A stretch of 64,000 bases of DNA from Frigoribacterium sp. PvP032 (GCF_017833035.1 NZ_JAFIBM010000001.1:1550001-1614000), one strand, 5' to 3'; shown: positions 36,692 to 46,753, numbered from the stretch's first letter. The notes: generated by a model not told the origin, from the letters alone. A program made the numbers and translations.

Positions 36692-37775
36692 GCAGATTGC
36701 CGCCCTCCGGGCCACGTTCGAAGATATCCGTGCAGTGATCGGGCAAGACCGTCTCGTGGCCGAGATCGCCCAGCTCAGCGAGCAGGCGTCGGCGCCCGAC
36801 CTGTGGGACGACACGGAGAACGCGCAGAAGATCACGAGCGCCCTCAGCCACCGCCAGGCCGAGCTCGAGAAGCTCGAGACGACCGAGCAGCGCCTCGACG
36901 ACCTCGGCGTGCTCGTCGAGATGGCCAACGACGGCGACGACCAGGAGTCCGCCGACGAGGCGCAGGTCGAGCTCAAGGCCCTGCAGAAGATGATGGACAC
37001 GCTCGAGGTGCAGACGCTCCTCGACGGCGAGTACGACCCGCGCCCTGCGGTCATCACGATCCGTGCGGGCGCCGGCGGCGTCGACGCGGCCGACTTCGCC
37101 GAGATGCTGCTGCGCATGTACCTGCGCTACGCCGAGAAGCACGGCATGGCGGCCACGGTGATGGACACGAGCTACGCCGAAGAGGCGGGCATCAAGAGCG
37201 CCACCTTCGAGATCGACGCCCCCTACGCGTTCGGCACCCTCAGCGTCGAGGCCGGCACGCACCGCCTCGTGCGCATGAGCCCCTTCGGCGCCGCAGGCAA
37301 GCGCCAGACCAGCTTCGCCGCCGTCGAGGTCATCCCGCTGATGGAGGAGACGGAGGCGGTCGAGATCCCCGAGAACGACATCCGCGTCGACGTGTTCCGG
37401 TCCTCAGGCCCCGGTGGCCAGAGCGTCAACACGACCGACTCGGCCGTCCGCCTGACCCACATCCCCACAGGCACCGTCGTCTCGATGCAGAACGAGAAGA
37501 GCCAGATCCAGAACCGGGCTGCGGCGATGCGCGTGCTGCAGTCGCGCCTCCTGCTGCTGCAGAAGGAGGCGGAGAACGCGAAGAAGAAAGAGCTCGCCGG
37601 CAACATCACGGCCAGCTGGGGCGACCAGATCCGCAGCTACGTCCTCGCGCCGTACCAGATGGTGAAAGACCTCCGCAGCGAGCACGAAGTGAACAACCCC
37701 TCGAACGTGTTCGACGGCGACCTCGACGGCTTCATCTCGGCGGGCATCCGCTGGCGCAAGCGCGACGACGACTGA
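36669..37775 (+). CDS. prfB: Peptide chain release factor 2
   Basis: RF2 recognises UGA/UAA and triggers peptide release; 368 residues. The stop-codon reading tripeptide SPF ([14 protein letters not shown] near residue 201) and the catalytic GGQ ([10 protein letters not shown] near 246) are present. Unlike E. coli prfB there is no in-frame UGA/programmed frameshift: the frame is open from the ATG. It begins the prfB-ftsE-ftsX-smpB-ssrA run. Confidence 0.98.
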   Translation: MIALDFSEQIAALRATFEDIRAVIGQDRLVAEIAQLSEQASAPDLWDDTENAQKITSALSHRQAELEKLETTEQRLDDLGVLVEMANDGDDQESADEAQVELKALQKMMDTLEVQTLLDGEYDPRPAVITIRAGAGGVDAADFAEMLLRMYLRYAEKHGMAATVMDTSYAEEAGIKSATFEIDAPYAFGTLSVEAGTHRLVRMSPFGAAGKRQTSFAAVEVIPLMEETEAVEIPENDIRVDVFRSSGPGGQSVNTTDSAVRLTHIPTGTVVSMQNEKSQIQNRAAAMRVLQSRLLLLQKEAENAKKKELAGNITASWGDQIRSYVLAPYQMVKDLRSEHEVNNPSNVFDGDLDGFISAGIRWRKRDDD

Positions 37776-37874
37776 GCCCGGGCCGAGGCCCCGCTGTCAG
37801 CGGATCCATAGGCGCGTTCGCGGGGCGAGTCGCGACCGGGATCGGCCCGGCCCGCGCTTAGGGTGATCCCCGTC

Positions 37875-38618
37875 ATGATCCGTTTTGATGAAGTCACCAA
37901 GGTGTATTCCGGCAACCCCCGGCCGGCACTGAACTCGGTCACCCTCGAGATCCTCAAGGGCGAGTTCGTGTTCCTCGTCGGCGCCTCCGGCTCCGGCAAG
38001 TCCAGCTTCCTGCGCCTCGTGCTCAAGGAGGAGAAGCCCTCCAAGGGCCAGATCCACGTGCTCGGGCAGAAGCTCGGCGTGCTCTCGAGCCGCAAGGTCC
38101 CGTACTTCCGCCGCAACCTCGGCGTGGTGTTCCAGGACTTCCGCCTGCTGCCGCAGAAGAGCGTCTTCGACAACGTCGCGTTCAGCCTGCAGGTGATCGG
38201 CAAGAGCAAGGGCTTCATCCAGGAGGCGGTGCCCGACGTCCTGAAGATGGTCGGCCTGGTGGGCAAGCAGCAGCGCCTGCCGCACGAGCTCTCCGGCGGT
38301 GAGCAGCAGCGTGTGGCCATCGCCCGCGCGATCGTCAACAAGCCGTCGATCCTGCTGGCCGACGAGCCGACGGGAAACCTCGACCCCTCGACCAGCGCCG
38401 GCATCATGACGCTGCTCGAGCGCATCAACGCCGGCGGCACCACCGTGATCATGGCCACGCACGACGCCGGCATCGTCGACCAGATGCAGCGCCGCGTGAT
38501 CGAGCTGTCGGCGGGCAACATCCTCCGCGACGAGCGCCACGGCGGCTACCAGACCCAGGCGGTGCCCATCCAGGCCATCGGGGTAGAGGACCTCAGCCTG
38601 AGGGGAGCGGACGAATGA
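37875..38618 (+). CDS. ftsE: Cell division ATP-binding protein FtsE
   Basis: A 247-residue ABC ATPase that with FtsX controls peptidoglycan hydrolases at the septum. Walker [11 protein letters not shown] is near residue 35, the Q-loop [10 protein letters not shown] near 83, signature [14 protein letters not shown] near 139 and Walker [14 protein letters not shown] near 158. The ATG at 37875 ([11 protein letters not shown]) is the canonical start. A TAGGGT -10-like box lies 10 bases before it and no RBS is visible, so a leaderless start is possible. The C-terminus runs 20 residues past the E. coli length. Confidence 0.97.
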   Translation: MIRFDEVTKVYSGNPRPALNSVTLEILKGEFVFLVGASGSGKSSFLRLVLKEEKPSKGQIHVLGQKLGVLSSRKVPYFRRNLGVVFQDFRLLPQKSVFDNVAFSLQVIGKSKGFIQEAVPDVLKMVGLVGKQQRLPHELSGGEQQRVAIARAIVNKPSILLADEPTGNLDPSTSAGIMTLLERINAGGTTVIMATHDAGIVDQMQRRVIELSAGNILRDERHGGYQTQAVPIQAIGVEDLSLRGADE

Positions 38619-39529
38619 GACTCGGACTCGTCCTCAGCGAGGTCGGCAGCGGCCTGCGACGCAACGTCTCGATGGTCGTCGCGGTCGTGCTCGTCACGTT
38701 CATCTCGCTGACCTTCGTCGGCACCGCGGCCCTGCTGCAGCTGCAGATCAACCAGATGAAGGGCTACTGGTACGACAAGGCCCAGGTCGCCGTCTACCTC
38801 TGCACCGAGACCGACACGACCGGCAACTGCACGGGCGCGAAGGCCACACAAGACCAGATCGACGGCGTCGAGGCCCAGCTGAGCAGCCAGGTGCTCGCGC
38901 CGTTCGTCGACCGGTCGTACTTCGAGACCCAGGACGAGGCCTACGCCCGCTTCACGACGCAGTTCGCGGACAGCCCCGCGACCGAGTTCGTGCAGCCGTC
39001 GTACCTCAACGAGACCTTCTGGGTGAACCTGAAGGACCCGACGCAGTCGGACGTCCTCACCGAGAGCCTCTCGAGCCTCGCCGGCGTGCAGAGCGTCGTC
39101 GACCAACGGGGCTACCTCGACCCGATCTTCTCGGTGCTGAACGCGGCGAGCTACACGGCGATCGGCATCGCGGTGCTGATGCTCATCGCCGCGGTGCTGC
39201 TGATCGCCACCACCATCAGGCTGAGCGCCTTCAGCCGACGGCGAGAGCTCGGCATCATGCGGCTTGTGGGCGCGTCGAACAGGTTCATCCAGACGCCGTT
39301 CATCCTCGAGGGCGTGATCGCCGCGTTGGTGGGCTCGGTGCTGGCGGGCGGCGCGCTGATCGCGATCGTCAACTTCTTCGTCAAGGGCTACCTCGTGATG
39401 ACCTTCGCCTCGACGCCGTTCATCGGTCTGCGCGAGACGGCGATCGTCGTGCCGGTGGTGGTCGTGATCGGCATCGCCCTGGCGGCCTTGTCGGCCAACG
39501 TCGCCATCCGGCGCTACCTCAAGGTCTAG
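38615..39529 (+). CDS. ftsX: Cell division permease-like protein FtsX
   Basis: A 304-residue membrane partner of FtsE with 4 helices: one near 20-45, then three from about 180 to the end. A large outside loop (about 50-170) contains two cysteines ([14 protein letters not shown]) that could pair; it is the part that contacts hydrolases such as RipC/NlpC-P60 enzymes in actinobacteria. [16 protein letters not shown] is the family's cytoplasmic loop. Its ATG overlaps the ftsE stop (ATGA). Confidence 0.97.
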   Translation: MRLGLVLSEVGSGLRRNVSMVVAVVLVTFISLTFVGTAALLQLQINQMKGYWYDKAQVAVYLCTETDTTGNCTGAKATQDQIDGVEAQLSSQVLAPFVDRSYFETQDEAYARFTTQFADSPATEFVQPSYLNETFWVNLKDPTQSDVLTESLSSLAGVQSVVDQRGYLDPIFSVLNAASYTAIGIAVLMLIAAVLLIATTIRLSAFSRRRELGIMRLVGASNRFIQTPFILEGVIAALVGSVLAGGALIAIVNFFVKGYLVMTFASTPFIGLRETAIVVPVVVVIGIALAALSANVAIRRYLKV

Positions 39530-39549
39530 CGCTCGGACTCAACCCGGCG

Positions 39550-39593
39550 CGAAGGAGGCGCGGTGCAGGTCAGCCTGCACCGCGCCTCCTTCG
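39550..39593 (+). terminator. Strong terminator after ftsX
   Basis: A perfect 20-bp inverted repeat starting CGAAGGAGGCGCGG with a 4-base loop lies 20 bases past the ftsX stop. Confidence 0.9.
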
Positions 39594-39606
39594 TCGCCTG
39601 GCTGTG

Positions 39607-39612
39607 TAGACT
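39607..39612 (+). promoter_or_regulatory. smpB -10 box
   Basis: TAGACT preceded by TG (extended -10) lies 53 bases before the smpB GTG and just after the ftsX terminator. Confidence 0.45.
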
Positions 39613-39665
39613 GACGGGCTGCCTGATCGCGGGCAGACCACCACACGAACGACCGGAGGCTCAGC

Positions 39666-40142
39666 GTGGCGAAAGAACGCGGCGAGAAGGTCGTGGCCAC
39701 CAACCGTCGGGCGCGCCACGACTACCTGATCGAGGACACCTACGAGGCGGGCATCGTGCTGAGCGGCACCGAGGTCAAGTCGCTGCGCCAGGGGAGGGCG
39801 TCGCTCGTCGACGGCTACGCGTTCGTCGACGCCGGCGAGGCCTGGCTCGACGCGGTGCACATCCCCGAGTACACCGAGGGCACCTGGAACAACCACGCAC
39901 CGAGGCGCAAGCGCAAGCTGCTGCTGCACAAGCAGCAGATCGTCAAGATCGGCCAGAAGACGAAGGAGGGCGGGTTCACCGTCATCCCGCTCAAGATCTA
40001 CTTCAGCGACGGTCGTGCCAAGGTCGAGATCGCGGTCGCCAAGGGCAAGCGCGAGTACGACAAGAGGCAGACCTTGCGTGAGCGCACGGCGAACCGCGAG
40101 GCGCAGTCGGCGATGTCGGCCCGGAAGCACCTCGGCGAGTAG
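39666..40142 (+). CDS. smpB: SsrA-binding protein SmpB
   Basis: A 158-residue RNA-binding protein that delivers tmRNA to stalled ribosomes. The family sequence [20 protein letters not shown], followed by [12 protein letters not shown], is intact, as is the basic C-terminal tail. The GTG start is at 39666. The partner ssrA gene follows 83 bases later. Confidence 0.98.
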   Translation: MAKERGEKVVATNRRARHDYLIEDTYEAGIVLSGTEVKSLRQGRASLVDGYAFVDAGEAWLDAVHIPEYTEGTWNNHAPRRKRKLLLHKQQIVKIGQKTKEGGFTVIPLKIYFSDGRAKVEIAVAKGKREYDKRQTLRERTANREAQSAMSARKHLGE

Positions 40143-40155
40143 CTCCGCCGCGGCA

Positions 40156-40173
40156 GGGCGAGTAGACTCGCCC
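40156..40173 (+). promoter_or_regulatory. Palindrome over the ssrA -10 box
   Basis: GGGCGAGT-AG-ACTCGCCC is a perfect inverted repeat containing TAGACT (40163-40168), a good -10 box about 58 bases before the tmRNA. It could serve both as a weak smpB terminator and as part of the ssrA promoter. Confidence 0.45.
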
Positions 40174-40225
40174 ACAGCGACAACGGTTCTTCGCAATTCA
40201 ACAGAGTGTGACAACGGCCCCTCAT

Positions 40226-40603
40226 GGGGATGATCGGTTTCGACATCGCCTGTGTGCGAACGAGAAGCGGGCCGAGGATCCAGGGTTATCTCGTAAACGA
40301 TCTCTGGAAAACAATAAGTGCCAATAACAAGCGCACTGACTTCGCTCTCGCTGCGTAAGCAGTAGAGCCACATGGAGTCCGTCAGTCTGGTGACCGCCTT
40401 CTAACCAGAGCCTGACGTCATCTAGAGGGCTTGCTGCGTGACTACGTCTGAGGGTCACGCGGGACTTGCACTCGGGCTGGGCTCGTCGACCTAGAAGCCA
40501 GTAGCAAAGGTCGGGGCCGAGTAGAACGTCTCATCTGGCTACGCCCGTAGAATGCGTGCAATCTCAGCGATGGACGGGGGTTCAATTCCCCCCATCTCCA
40601 CCA
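40226..40603 (+). ncRNA. ssrA: tmRNA (transfer-messenger RNA)
   Basis: It opens GGGGATGATCGGTTTCGACA and closes with a T-arm (GGGTTCAATTCCCC) and CATCTCCACCA; the GGGGATG and CATCTCC ends pair as an acceptor stem, and CCA is encoded. The tag frame starts at 40320 (GCC) and reads ANNKRTDFALAA followed by TAA at 40356-40358. The tag ends in the usual ALAA degradation signal. It lies right after smpB and before a strong hairpin. Confidence 0.97.
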
Positions 40604-40641
40604 TCCGGCCGTCGTCACACTCTGTTCCGTCGCCGCCACAC

Positions 40642-40674
40642 GAAGGCCCCCTCCCGCACCGGGAGGGGGCCTTC
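40642..40674 (+). terminator. tmRNA terminator
   Basis: GAAGGCCCCCTCCC and GGGAGGGGGCCTTC form a perfect 14-bp stem with a 5-base loop, 38 bases past the tmRNA end. Confidence 0.85.
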
Positions 40675-40751
40675 GTCGTTCGTCGTCGTCGCCGCCCGGC
40701 CCGGTGCACACCACAGGGCAGCCCGCAGGAGGCGCGGTGCCCGAACACGAG

Positions 40752-40783
40752 GAAGGCCCCCGACCGTGTGGTCGGGGGCCTTC
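40752..40783 (-). terminator. Terminator of the surface-protein gene
   Basis: GAAGGCCCCCGACC and GGTCGGGGGCCTTC form a perfect 14-bp stem with a 4-base loop, 33 bases beyond the minus-strand stop. Confidence 0.85.
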
Positions 40784-40816
40784 TCCGTGTGCGTGGTGCG
40801 GTGCTACTGGGTCGCG

Positions 40817-42349
40817 TTACTCCGAGTCGGAGGACGAGACCGTGGCGAGGCGCGCACGGCGACGAGCCGCGAACGCGAGACCGGCGCCGGCGAGGGTCAG
40901 GGCAGCGCCCAGGCCCAGCGCGAGGCCCTGGTTGTCGGAACCCGTGTAGGCGAGACCGCTCGGGGTCGCGACGGGCGTGGTGCCGTTCGCGACGGGGACG
41001 ACGACGGCGGCCGCGGCCAGCGTGAACTGGACCTCGTTCGACGGGCCGGCAGCGATCGGCAGGCCGTCGGCGTCGAGGACCGGCTGGCCCGCGTCGTCGA
41101 GCAGCGCCGACACGGCGACGGCGGTGTAGTCGTTCGGCTCGAGGGCCAGCGTGACGGTCCAGATGCCGTCCTCGCCGACGATGATGCGGTCGGCGGGGTC
41201 AGCAGGCTCGGCGGCCTGGGTGGTGACCTCGTCGAGCGCAGCCGTCGGGACGACGAGCAGGCCGATGTCGGAGCCGGGGGTGCCGGTGCCCTCGAAGGTG
41301 ACCTGGTCGCCCGTCAGCGCGGCGCCGGTGACAGGAGCCGTGATCACGGGGGTGTCGAGCACGATGGGCTCGACGGGAGCGACGACGGCCGGCAGGCTGA
41401 AGTTGCGCGTGACGGTGTTGTCGAAGCCGCTGCCGCCGACGAAGCCGCTGACGAAGACGGTCTGGGCGACGTCGTCGTCCTCGGTGTAGGTGACCTCGAT
41501 GGAGAAGGTCGTGCCGTTGCCGAGGTTCTGACGGCCGAGCTCGACGCCGTCGGCGTCGTCAGCGTTCACGATGACGGTGGAGCCGGCAGGAGCGGTGCCC
41601 GTGAAGGTCACGGTGCGCGAGTCGGTCGTGGTGCCCTGCTCGGGCGCGTCGAGGACGAGCGTCTTGGCGGGCGCCGGTGCGACGACGGGCGCCGGGATCG
41701 AGAACGCACGGGTCACGGGGGTGATGCCGCTGCCGCCGAGGGTGCCGTTCACGGTGACCGACTGGGCCGCCGCCGACGTGTCGGCGTAGGTGTACGTGAT
41801 CGAGTACGACGTGGCGTTGCCGAGGTTCTGGCGTCCGAGCTCGCCCGAGGCGTTGCTCACGACGACCGTCGAGCCCTCGGACGCGGTGCCCGAGAAGGTG
41901 ACGGTGCGCGTGTCGAGCACCTGGCCCTCGGTCGGGGTCGCGACGGTGAGGAACTTCGAGATGGGGAGGCGGAAGTTCACCGTCTTGGCGTCCGAGAAGC
42001 CGCTGCCGCCGGCGATGCCGTCGACGAAGACGCTCTGTCGCGAGGACACGGTCTCCGCGTAGGCAGGCAGGTCGACGGTGAAGGCACCGGTGGTGCGGTC
42101 GGTCGTCGCCGAGCCGAGGAGGGTGGTGCGCGTCGTGTCGCTGAAGACGCGGATCGAGGAGCCGGCGATGGCCGAGCCCACGATGTCCACGTCACGGGAG
42201 GTCGTGGTCGACCCCTCCGCAGGACTCGTGACGACGAGGTTGCCGACTGCGGCGGAGGCGGCGGTGGAGGTGAGGAGGACCCCACCGAGGGCGAGCGAGA
42301 GCGCAGCCGGAACGGCTAGCGCGCGACGCCAAGAGAACTTGGTGATCAC
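40817..42349 (-). CDS. Cell-surface protein with Ig-like repeats and a LAYTG tail
   Basis: A 510-residue secreted protein. The signal peptide is near 1-33 (ends STAASAAVG). The body has at least three beta-sandwich repeats; two share DTRTVTFSGTASEGSTVVV / DSRTVTFTGTAPAGSTVIV and the strand ELGRQNLGN. The C-terminus carries LAYTGSDN near residue 466, a hydrophobic helix and RRRAR, which is the layout of a sortase substrate of the LAxTG (class E) type. It is probably wall-anchored. The GTG at 42349 is preferred because it places the signal peptide at the N-terminus. It lies next to the EPS locus, and no sortase is in the window. Confidence 0.82.
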   Translation of the reverse strand: MITKFSWRRALAVPAALSLALGGVLLTSTAASAAVGNLVVTSPAEGSTTTSRDVDIVGSAIAGSSIRVFSDTTRTTLLGSATTDRTTGAFTVDLPAYAETVSSRQSVFVDGIAGGSGFSDAKTVNFRLPISKFLTVATPTEGQVLDTRTVTFSGTASEGSTVVVSNASGELGRQNLGNATSYSITYTYADTSAAAQSVTVNGTLGGSGITPVTRAFSIPAPVVAPAPAKTLVLDAPEQGTTTDSRTVTFTGTAPAGSTVIVNADDADGVELGRQNLGNGTTFSIEVTYTEDDDVAQTVFVSGFVGGSGFDNTVTRNFSLPAVVAPVEPIVLDTPVITAPVTGAALTGDQVTFEGTGTPGSDIGLLVVPTAALDEVTTQAAEPADPADRIIVGEDGIWTVTLALEPNDYTAVAVSALLDDAGQPVLDADGLPIAAGPSNEVQFTLAAAAVVVPVANGTTPVATPSGLAYTGSDNQGLALGLGAALTLAGAGLAFAARRRARLATVSSSDSE

Positions 42350-42582
42350 GTACCTGGTGCTTTCTGTAGGAGAACAAGCGACATTGCTCATCCCCCGAGC
42401 CCAGCGCACGGGAGATATGCGAAGGGACCTCAACAAAGCCCCTCACTCAGCAGCCTAAGCAACACCTGTGTGTTCGGTCGCCCTGAACGGGTGATGGAAC
42501 GGGTGGTCTCGTTCGTGGCCCCAGGTGACGCGCTGGGCTATCCGCTCCCTATATCGGGCCCCAGGCAAGCGAAGCTCAGGGA

Positions 42583-42611
42583 GACGATCGAGGCATCGTC
42601 ATTGTTATAGT
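42583..42611 (+). promoter_or_regulatory. Promoter of the LCP gene with adjacent inverted repeat
   Basis: GACGAT (42583-42588) and ATCGTC (42595-42600) form a 6-bp inverted repeat directly before the TATAGT -10 box (42606-42611), which is 52 bases before the LCP start. The repeat sits where the -35 would be. No gene is seen in 42350-42663. Confidence 0.5.
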
Positions 42612-42663
42612 CGACAAGACGCTGGGCGAGAGCCGCGCCGGAGTCGTAGGGGGAACCGGCCGC

Positions 42664-43716
42664 ATGAGCGACATCTTCACGCTGACGTCGGACGACGGTG
42701 ACGGGCCCTCACCCGAGGAGGCGCCCCGCAAGAAGCGTCGCCTGTCGCGAGGCGCGAAGGTGCTGATCGTCATCGCATCGATCGTCGTCGGGATCGTGCT
42801 GATTGCCGTCGTCGGTGCCGGCGTCTACGCATCCCGGCTGGCGAACACGTTCGATGACAACGCCACCAAGATCGAGCAGGCGTTCCCTGAAGAGTCGACG
42901 CGTCCCGCTCCGGTCGAGACCGGCGCGATGAACATCCTCCTCATGGGCTCGGACTCTCGCGCCGACGAGACCACGATCGACGACGCGTCTGCCTCCGATC
43001 AGCGGACGGACTCGATGATGCTCGTGCACGTCGACGCGGACCGAGAGAACGTCTACGTCATGTCGATCATGCGTGACCTCTACGTGCCGATCCCCGGCAA
43101 CGGCGACAACAAGATCAACGCCGCGTTCGCCTATGGCGGCTCGCCCCTGACGGTCCAGACGGTGGAGCAGCTGCTCGGCGTCCGCATCGACCACGTGGCC
43201 ATCATCGACTTCGAGGGCTTCAAGGGCATGACGACGGCGCTCGGGGGAGTGGACGTGGAGTCGGCGCAGGCGTTCTCCGCTGGTCCGTACTCCTACGTCG
43301 AAGGGGTGAATCGTCTCGAGGGCGACGCTGCCCTGCGCTTCGTCCGAGAGCGCTACGCGTTCGCCGACGCCGACTTCACGCGGGTCAAGAACCAGCAGGC
43401 CTTTGTGAAGGGTCTCGCCAACACGATCTTGAGTCGAGCGACCTTGACCGACCCCGGCAAGGTCTCGGCGTTCGTCACGGCCATGTCGCCTTACCTGACC
43501 GTCGACAAGGGCTTCGACGTCGGCACGATCGGCAACCTCGCCTTCAGCCTCCGGAACATGGACTCGTCGACAATGCATTTCTTCACGATTCCGACCGCCG
43601 GCACGGGCAACGTCGGCGGCCAGTCGATCGTCAACGTCGACCAGGCCGGCCTCGATGCGGTGAAGCAAGGTCTTGCGACCGACACCCTCGACTCCGTCGT
43701 GCCCGATGCCCCGTGA
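42664..43716 (+). CDS. LytR-CpsA-Psr (LCP) family glycopolymer transferase
   Basis: A 350-residue membrane-anchored LCP protein: cytoplasmic basic N-terminus, one helix near 35-58, then the extracellular LCP domain. Family residues are kept: GSDSRADE near residue 97, RTDSMMLVHVD near 115, SIMRDLYVPIPG near 138, and ALRFVRERYAF near 223. LCP proteins move undecaprenyl-linked glycopolymers onto peptidoglycan. Heading this EPS locus, it probably attaches its product to the wall. The stop overlaps the next GTG. Confidence 0.93.
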   Translation: MSDIFTLTSDDGDGPSPEEAPRKKRRLSRGAKVLIVIASIVVGIVLIAVVGAGVYASRLANTFDDNATKIEQAFPEESTRPAPVETGAMNILLMGSDSRADETTIDDASASDQRTDSMMLVHVDADRENVYVMSIMRDLYVPIPGNGDNKINAAFAYGGSPLTVQTVEQLLGVRIDHVAIIDFEGFKGMTTALGGVDVESAQAFSAGPYSYVEGVNRLEGDAALRFVRERYAFADADFTRVKNQQAFVKGLANTILSRATLTDPGKVSAFVTAMSPYLTVDKGFDVGTIGNLAFSLRNMDSSTMHFFTIPTAGTGNVGGQSIVNVDQAGLDAVKQGLATDTLDSVVPDAP

Positions 43717-44618
43717 GGGCTGCTGTTAGTGGTGACGGCCTGAGGCCCGGTCCGCATCGGCTTGCCCAAGACGCACGAGAGTCTGGTCGTGTTCTCATCA
43801 CCGGTGCGTCAAGCGGGTTGGTTCCCCCTCTCGCGCGGCGTCTGCGTGCCGCGGGAATGGACGTCGTCGTCTCGTCACGTACTCTGGGCCTGCGTGCCGA
43901 TCTCTCGGACCTGCGTCAGATCGATCGTCTCCTGCAGGACGTCAGACCTACCGCGGTGGTACATATCGGAGCGCTGGTGGGTCGCGCCTGCGAAGACGAT
44001 CCACGCGCCGCGGAGGTCATCAATGTCGAGGCCACCGGCAGGATCGCGCACCTCGCTCGAGAACTCGGCGTAGAGCGTCTGGTGCTCGCCTCGACGGCTG
44101 CCGTGTATCCGGAGTCCACGGACCCGCACTCTGAAGACGAGACGGTGGGTGTGCCGGCTACGGTTTATGGCCGCACCAAGCTAGCTGCCGAGCAGGTGGT
44201 CCGCGAATTCCTCGACGGTTCGTCTGTCGAGCACGTCACCGCGAGGTTGTTCAACGTCTGGGGTTCCGCCTACCCGGGCGCACTCCCCGTTCGTTTGAGA
44301 GCGAGGGGAGACAAGGTGCAGTTGAGAGGTCTCGACGAGTTCGTGCGTGACTACGTCCACGTCGATGACGTCGCGGAGGTGCTCGGAGACCTCTTGCGGC
44401 CAGACGGTCCGAATCAAACGCCGACTTTGCTCAACGTCGCCACGGGCGTGCCTGTGTCGAATCGCGACCTCCTCCGGGGCCAGGACCTGATCGAGGGAGT
44501 CGACTATGAGATTCGAAGCCCTTTGGTGAGTCGTAGCGTGGCCGATGTCACGACCCTGAAGCGCTGGTGGGGGCGTGTTCCCGGGACGCTCCCGACGACT
44601 CAGCTGGAGGCGCCATAA
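43713..44618 (+). CDS. NAD-dependent epimerase/dehydratase (EPS sugar)
   Basis: A 301-residue extended short-chain dehydrogenase. A Rossmann motif (LITGASSG) is at the start, and the active-site pair is in VYGRTKLAAEQ (Tyr near 151, Lys near 155) with the Ser/Thr in LASTAAVYPES. It acts on a nucleotide sugar, and the product cannot be named. The GTG at 43713 overlaps the LCP stop. An odd point: about 20 residues precede the Rossmann motif (RPGPHRLAQDARESGRV). Confidence 0.82.
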   Translation: MRAAVSGDGLRPGPHRLAQDARESGRVLITGASSGLVPPLARRLRAAGMDVVVSSRTLGLRADLSDLRQIDRLLQDVRPTAVVHIGALVGRACEDDPRAAEVINVEATGRIAHLARELGVERLVLASTAAVYPESTDPHSEDETVGVPATVYGRTKLAAEQVVREFLDGSSVEHVTARLFNVWGSAYPGALPVRLRARGDKVQLRGLDEFVRDYVHVDDVAEVLGDLLRPDGPNQTPTLLNVATGVPVSNRDLLRGQDLIEGVDYEIRSPLVSRSVADVTTLKRWWGRVPGTLPTTQLEAP

Positions 44619-44728
44619 GCTTCGTCCATCGTCGTGGTCGGCCGGCGCTGGTGGTCCATGAGCGCCCCCGCGGTGCGTGCTCACCGTCGATGCTCATCAC
44701 AGCGGGGGACATGCCCGTTTGTCGTGTC

Positions 44729-46714
44729 CTAAGGAACGATTGCAGGCAGGTTGCTGGCCAACTGGGACGCGACGCGACGCGCCACCGTGTCAGTGACATG
44801 CGAAGTGTCCCGGTACACGAAGACGCCATCGACGACAGGCTGGCAACGATCGTCGCAGAGCCAAGGGACCGTGGGGACGTAGAGGGCGCCTGCATCGACG
44901 ACGGCATCTTCTTCCGCAGCAGCGAGGCGTTCGTCGACCAGGCTGGTGGTAGGTGCTGAGCAGTCACCAGAGTTGCCAACAGATGCCGTGACGCAGAGGA
45001 CAGGGGCAGCAGGCCAGCGCGGCGTCTCTCCGAGAACAACGACGTCGGTCTCCGGCAAATCGCGTGTGAGTTGCTCGATCGTGCGTGCGTAGGCGTTCGC
45101 CCAGGTCTCCTCGAAGGGCTCGCCCGAAGCGATCGAGCCGCGGTAGCCAGGCCCAGCGGCGCTCAGCACGATGAGGTCTGGTGACAGCGCTATTGTCCTG
45201 CGAAGTACTTGCTGACGCCACGTCGCGCATTCGTCATACGTCCGCTGAAGCGTGGTATCACGAAGTTCGAGGTCGACGAACGGACATGCCGACTTCGTGA
45301 GGGAAGTCAGAGCGCCTCTGTCCCGGACGACGGCCTCTTCCAGAGGGCTGAACCACTGCGCCGCGTGTGAGTCCCCCAGGAGGACTACTTGCAAATTGGC
45401 GTCGTCAGGCCCGTATAGACAGGAACCCGCTTCGACCTGCAGCCTCTCGAGGTGACAGCCGTCGGCGTATACGGGCGGAAGAGAAGCGCCGAGCTCGGCG
45501 AGCTCAGGCACGACGGTTGCGTAGGGGGCGCGTGGCTTGGCTGTGGCCGTGACGGGTGACGCTCCGACCAGGCCAGCTAGCAGGAGCGTGACCGAAGCCG
45601 CGGCTCCGATGCCGAGGAGCGAACGTGACGTCGACGACGACATGGTGCGCCGTCGGTGAGGACCAGCGTCGGGCCGGTGTCGGCGTTCGACCCACCGGAA
45701 GGTGCACTCGCTGAGCCCGAGAGCGACGAGCACGGCGAGGAGTACTTCGGGGACAGTCAACGTCCTCCCCAGCGCTAAGACAGGGACCACGAGCGCAGGC
45801 CAGTGCCAGAGGTAGAGCGAGTAAGAGCGATCGCCGACAGCGGTCAAGACTGGCTGGGCGAGGAAACGCGTGACGCTTGCACCACGGTCACTCGGGGCAC
45901 CGAGGATCAGCACGACGGCGACGACCGGTAGGAGTGTCGGCCACGAGGGATGGGGCGTCGACGCGCCCACGACGGCGACGGAGGACAGCAACGCAGCCAT
46001 CGCCAGCCACCCCGGCAACCCGGAACCCCGCATGACGCCACGAAGGCCCTTGCTACCGGCAAGCGCCAGAAGGCACCCGGCCCCGAGTTCCCAGGCCCGC
46101 GTCACGGGGAGGTAGAAGGACCACGGAGCGAATGCTTCCGTGAGGATGACAGCCAGGGCGAACGAGAGGGCACACAGGACTGCCACGGAGATGATGGGCA
46201 ATGACTTACGCCGGTTGCCACCGAGTTTGAGAAGGATCAGGAGGAGGAGGGGCCACGCCAGGTAGAACTGCTCCTCGATGCCGAGTGACCAGAAATGGAG
46301 GAATGGTGCCGGCGATTCGTCAGCGAGGTAGTTGACCCCCGCAGCTGCGAAGCGCAAGTTCTCGATGCCCAGGACTGCCGCAAAGGCCTGTATTCGGGTT
46401 TCTCCGAGACTTGAGCTGGGTGCGACGACCAAGAGTGCAACCAGCGTGGTGGCGACGACGACAAGGGTGGTGGGCACGAGCCGGCGGATCCGCCCGACAG
46501 CGAAACGAAAGAGGTCGATGCGCCCGGTTGCCTCGTGCTGCCGCAGCAAAGCGAGGGTAATGACGAAGCCCGAGATGACGAAGAACACATCTACGCCCAA
46601 ATAGCCCCCGGAGACAGGTGCTACTCCCGCGTGGTAGGCCACGACCAGCAAGACAGAGACGGCCCGCAGTCCTTGGACGTCCGCACGTCGGCTGTTGGCG
46701 GACACGTCAAGCAT
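44729..46714 (-). CDS. Acyltransferase family 3 with SGNH domain
   Basis: A 661-residue membrane enzyme of the OafA/YrhL type. The first half has about 10 helices and the acyltransferase-3 motifs VQGLRAVSVLLVVAYHAG near residue 13 and RIRRLVPTT; SLYLWHWPALVV lies near 295. The second half (about 400-661) is an extracytoplasmic SGNH hydrolase-like domain with GDSHAAQW near 449 and DTSHVTD near 638. It probably O-acetylates the exopolysaccharide. A 110-base gap without features separates its end from the convergent epimerase gene. Confidence 0.92.
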   Translation of the reverse strand: MLDVSANSRRADVQGLRAVSVLLVVAYHAGVAPVSGGYLGVDVFFVISGFVITLALLRQHEATGRIDLFRFAVGRIRRLVPTTLVVVATTLVALLVVAPSSSLGETRIQAFAAVLGIENLRFAAAGVNYLADESPAPFLHFWSLGIEEQFYLAWPLLLLILLKLGGNRRKSLPIISVAVLCALSFALAVILTEAFAPWSFYLPVTRAWELGAGCLLALAGSKGLRGVMRGSGLPGWLAMAALLSSVAVVGASTPHPSWPTLLPVVAVVLILGAPSDRGASVTRFLAQPVLTAVGDRSYSLYLWHWPALVVPVLALGRTLTVPEVLLAVLVALGLSECTFRWVERRHRPDAGPHRRRTMSSSTSRSLLGIGAAASVTLLLAGLVGASPVTATAKPRAPYATVVPELAELGASLPPVYADGCHLERLQVEAGSCLYGPDDANLQVVLLGDSHAAQWFSPLEEAVVRDRGALTSLTKSACPFVDLELRDTTLQRTYDECATWRQQVLRRTIALSPDLIVLSAAGPGYRGSIASGEPFEETWANAYARTIEQLTRDLPETDVVVLGETPRWPAAPVLCVTASVGNSGDCSAPTTSLVDERLAAAEEDAVVDAGALYVPTVPWLCDDRCQPVVDGVFVYRDTSHVTDTVARRVASQLASNLPAIVP

Positions 46715-46753
46715 TCGCGCAGGTTAGCAGTACCCACATGCCCGACCGTGTTC

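Noticed and set aside
36669-36800. Programmed frameshift in prfB
   Set aside because: The frame is continuous and contains no in-frame TGA near the 5' end.
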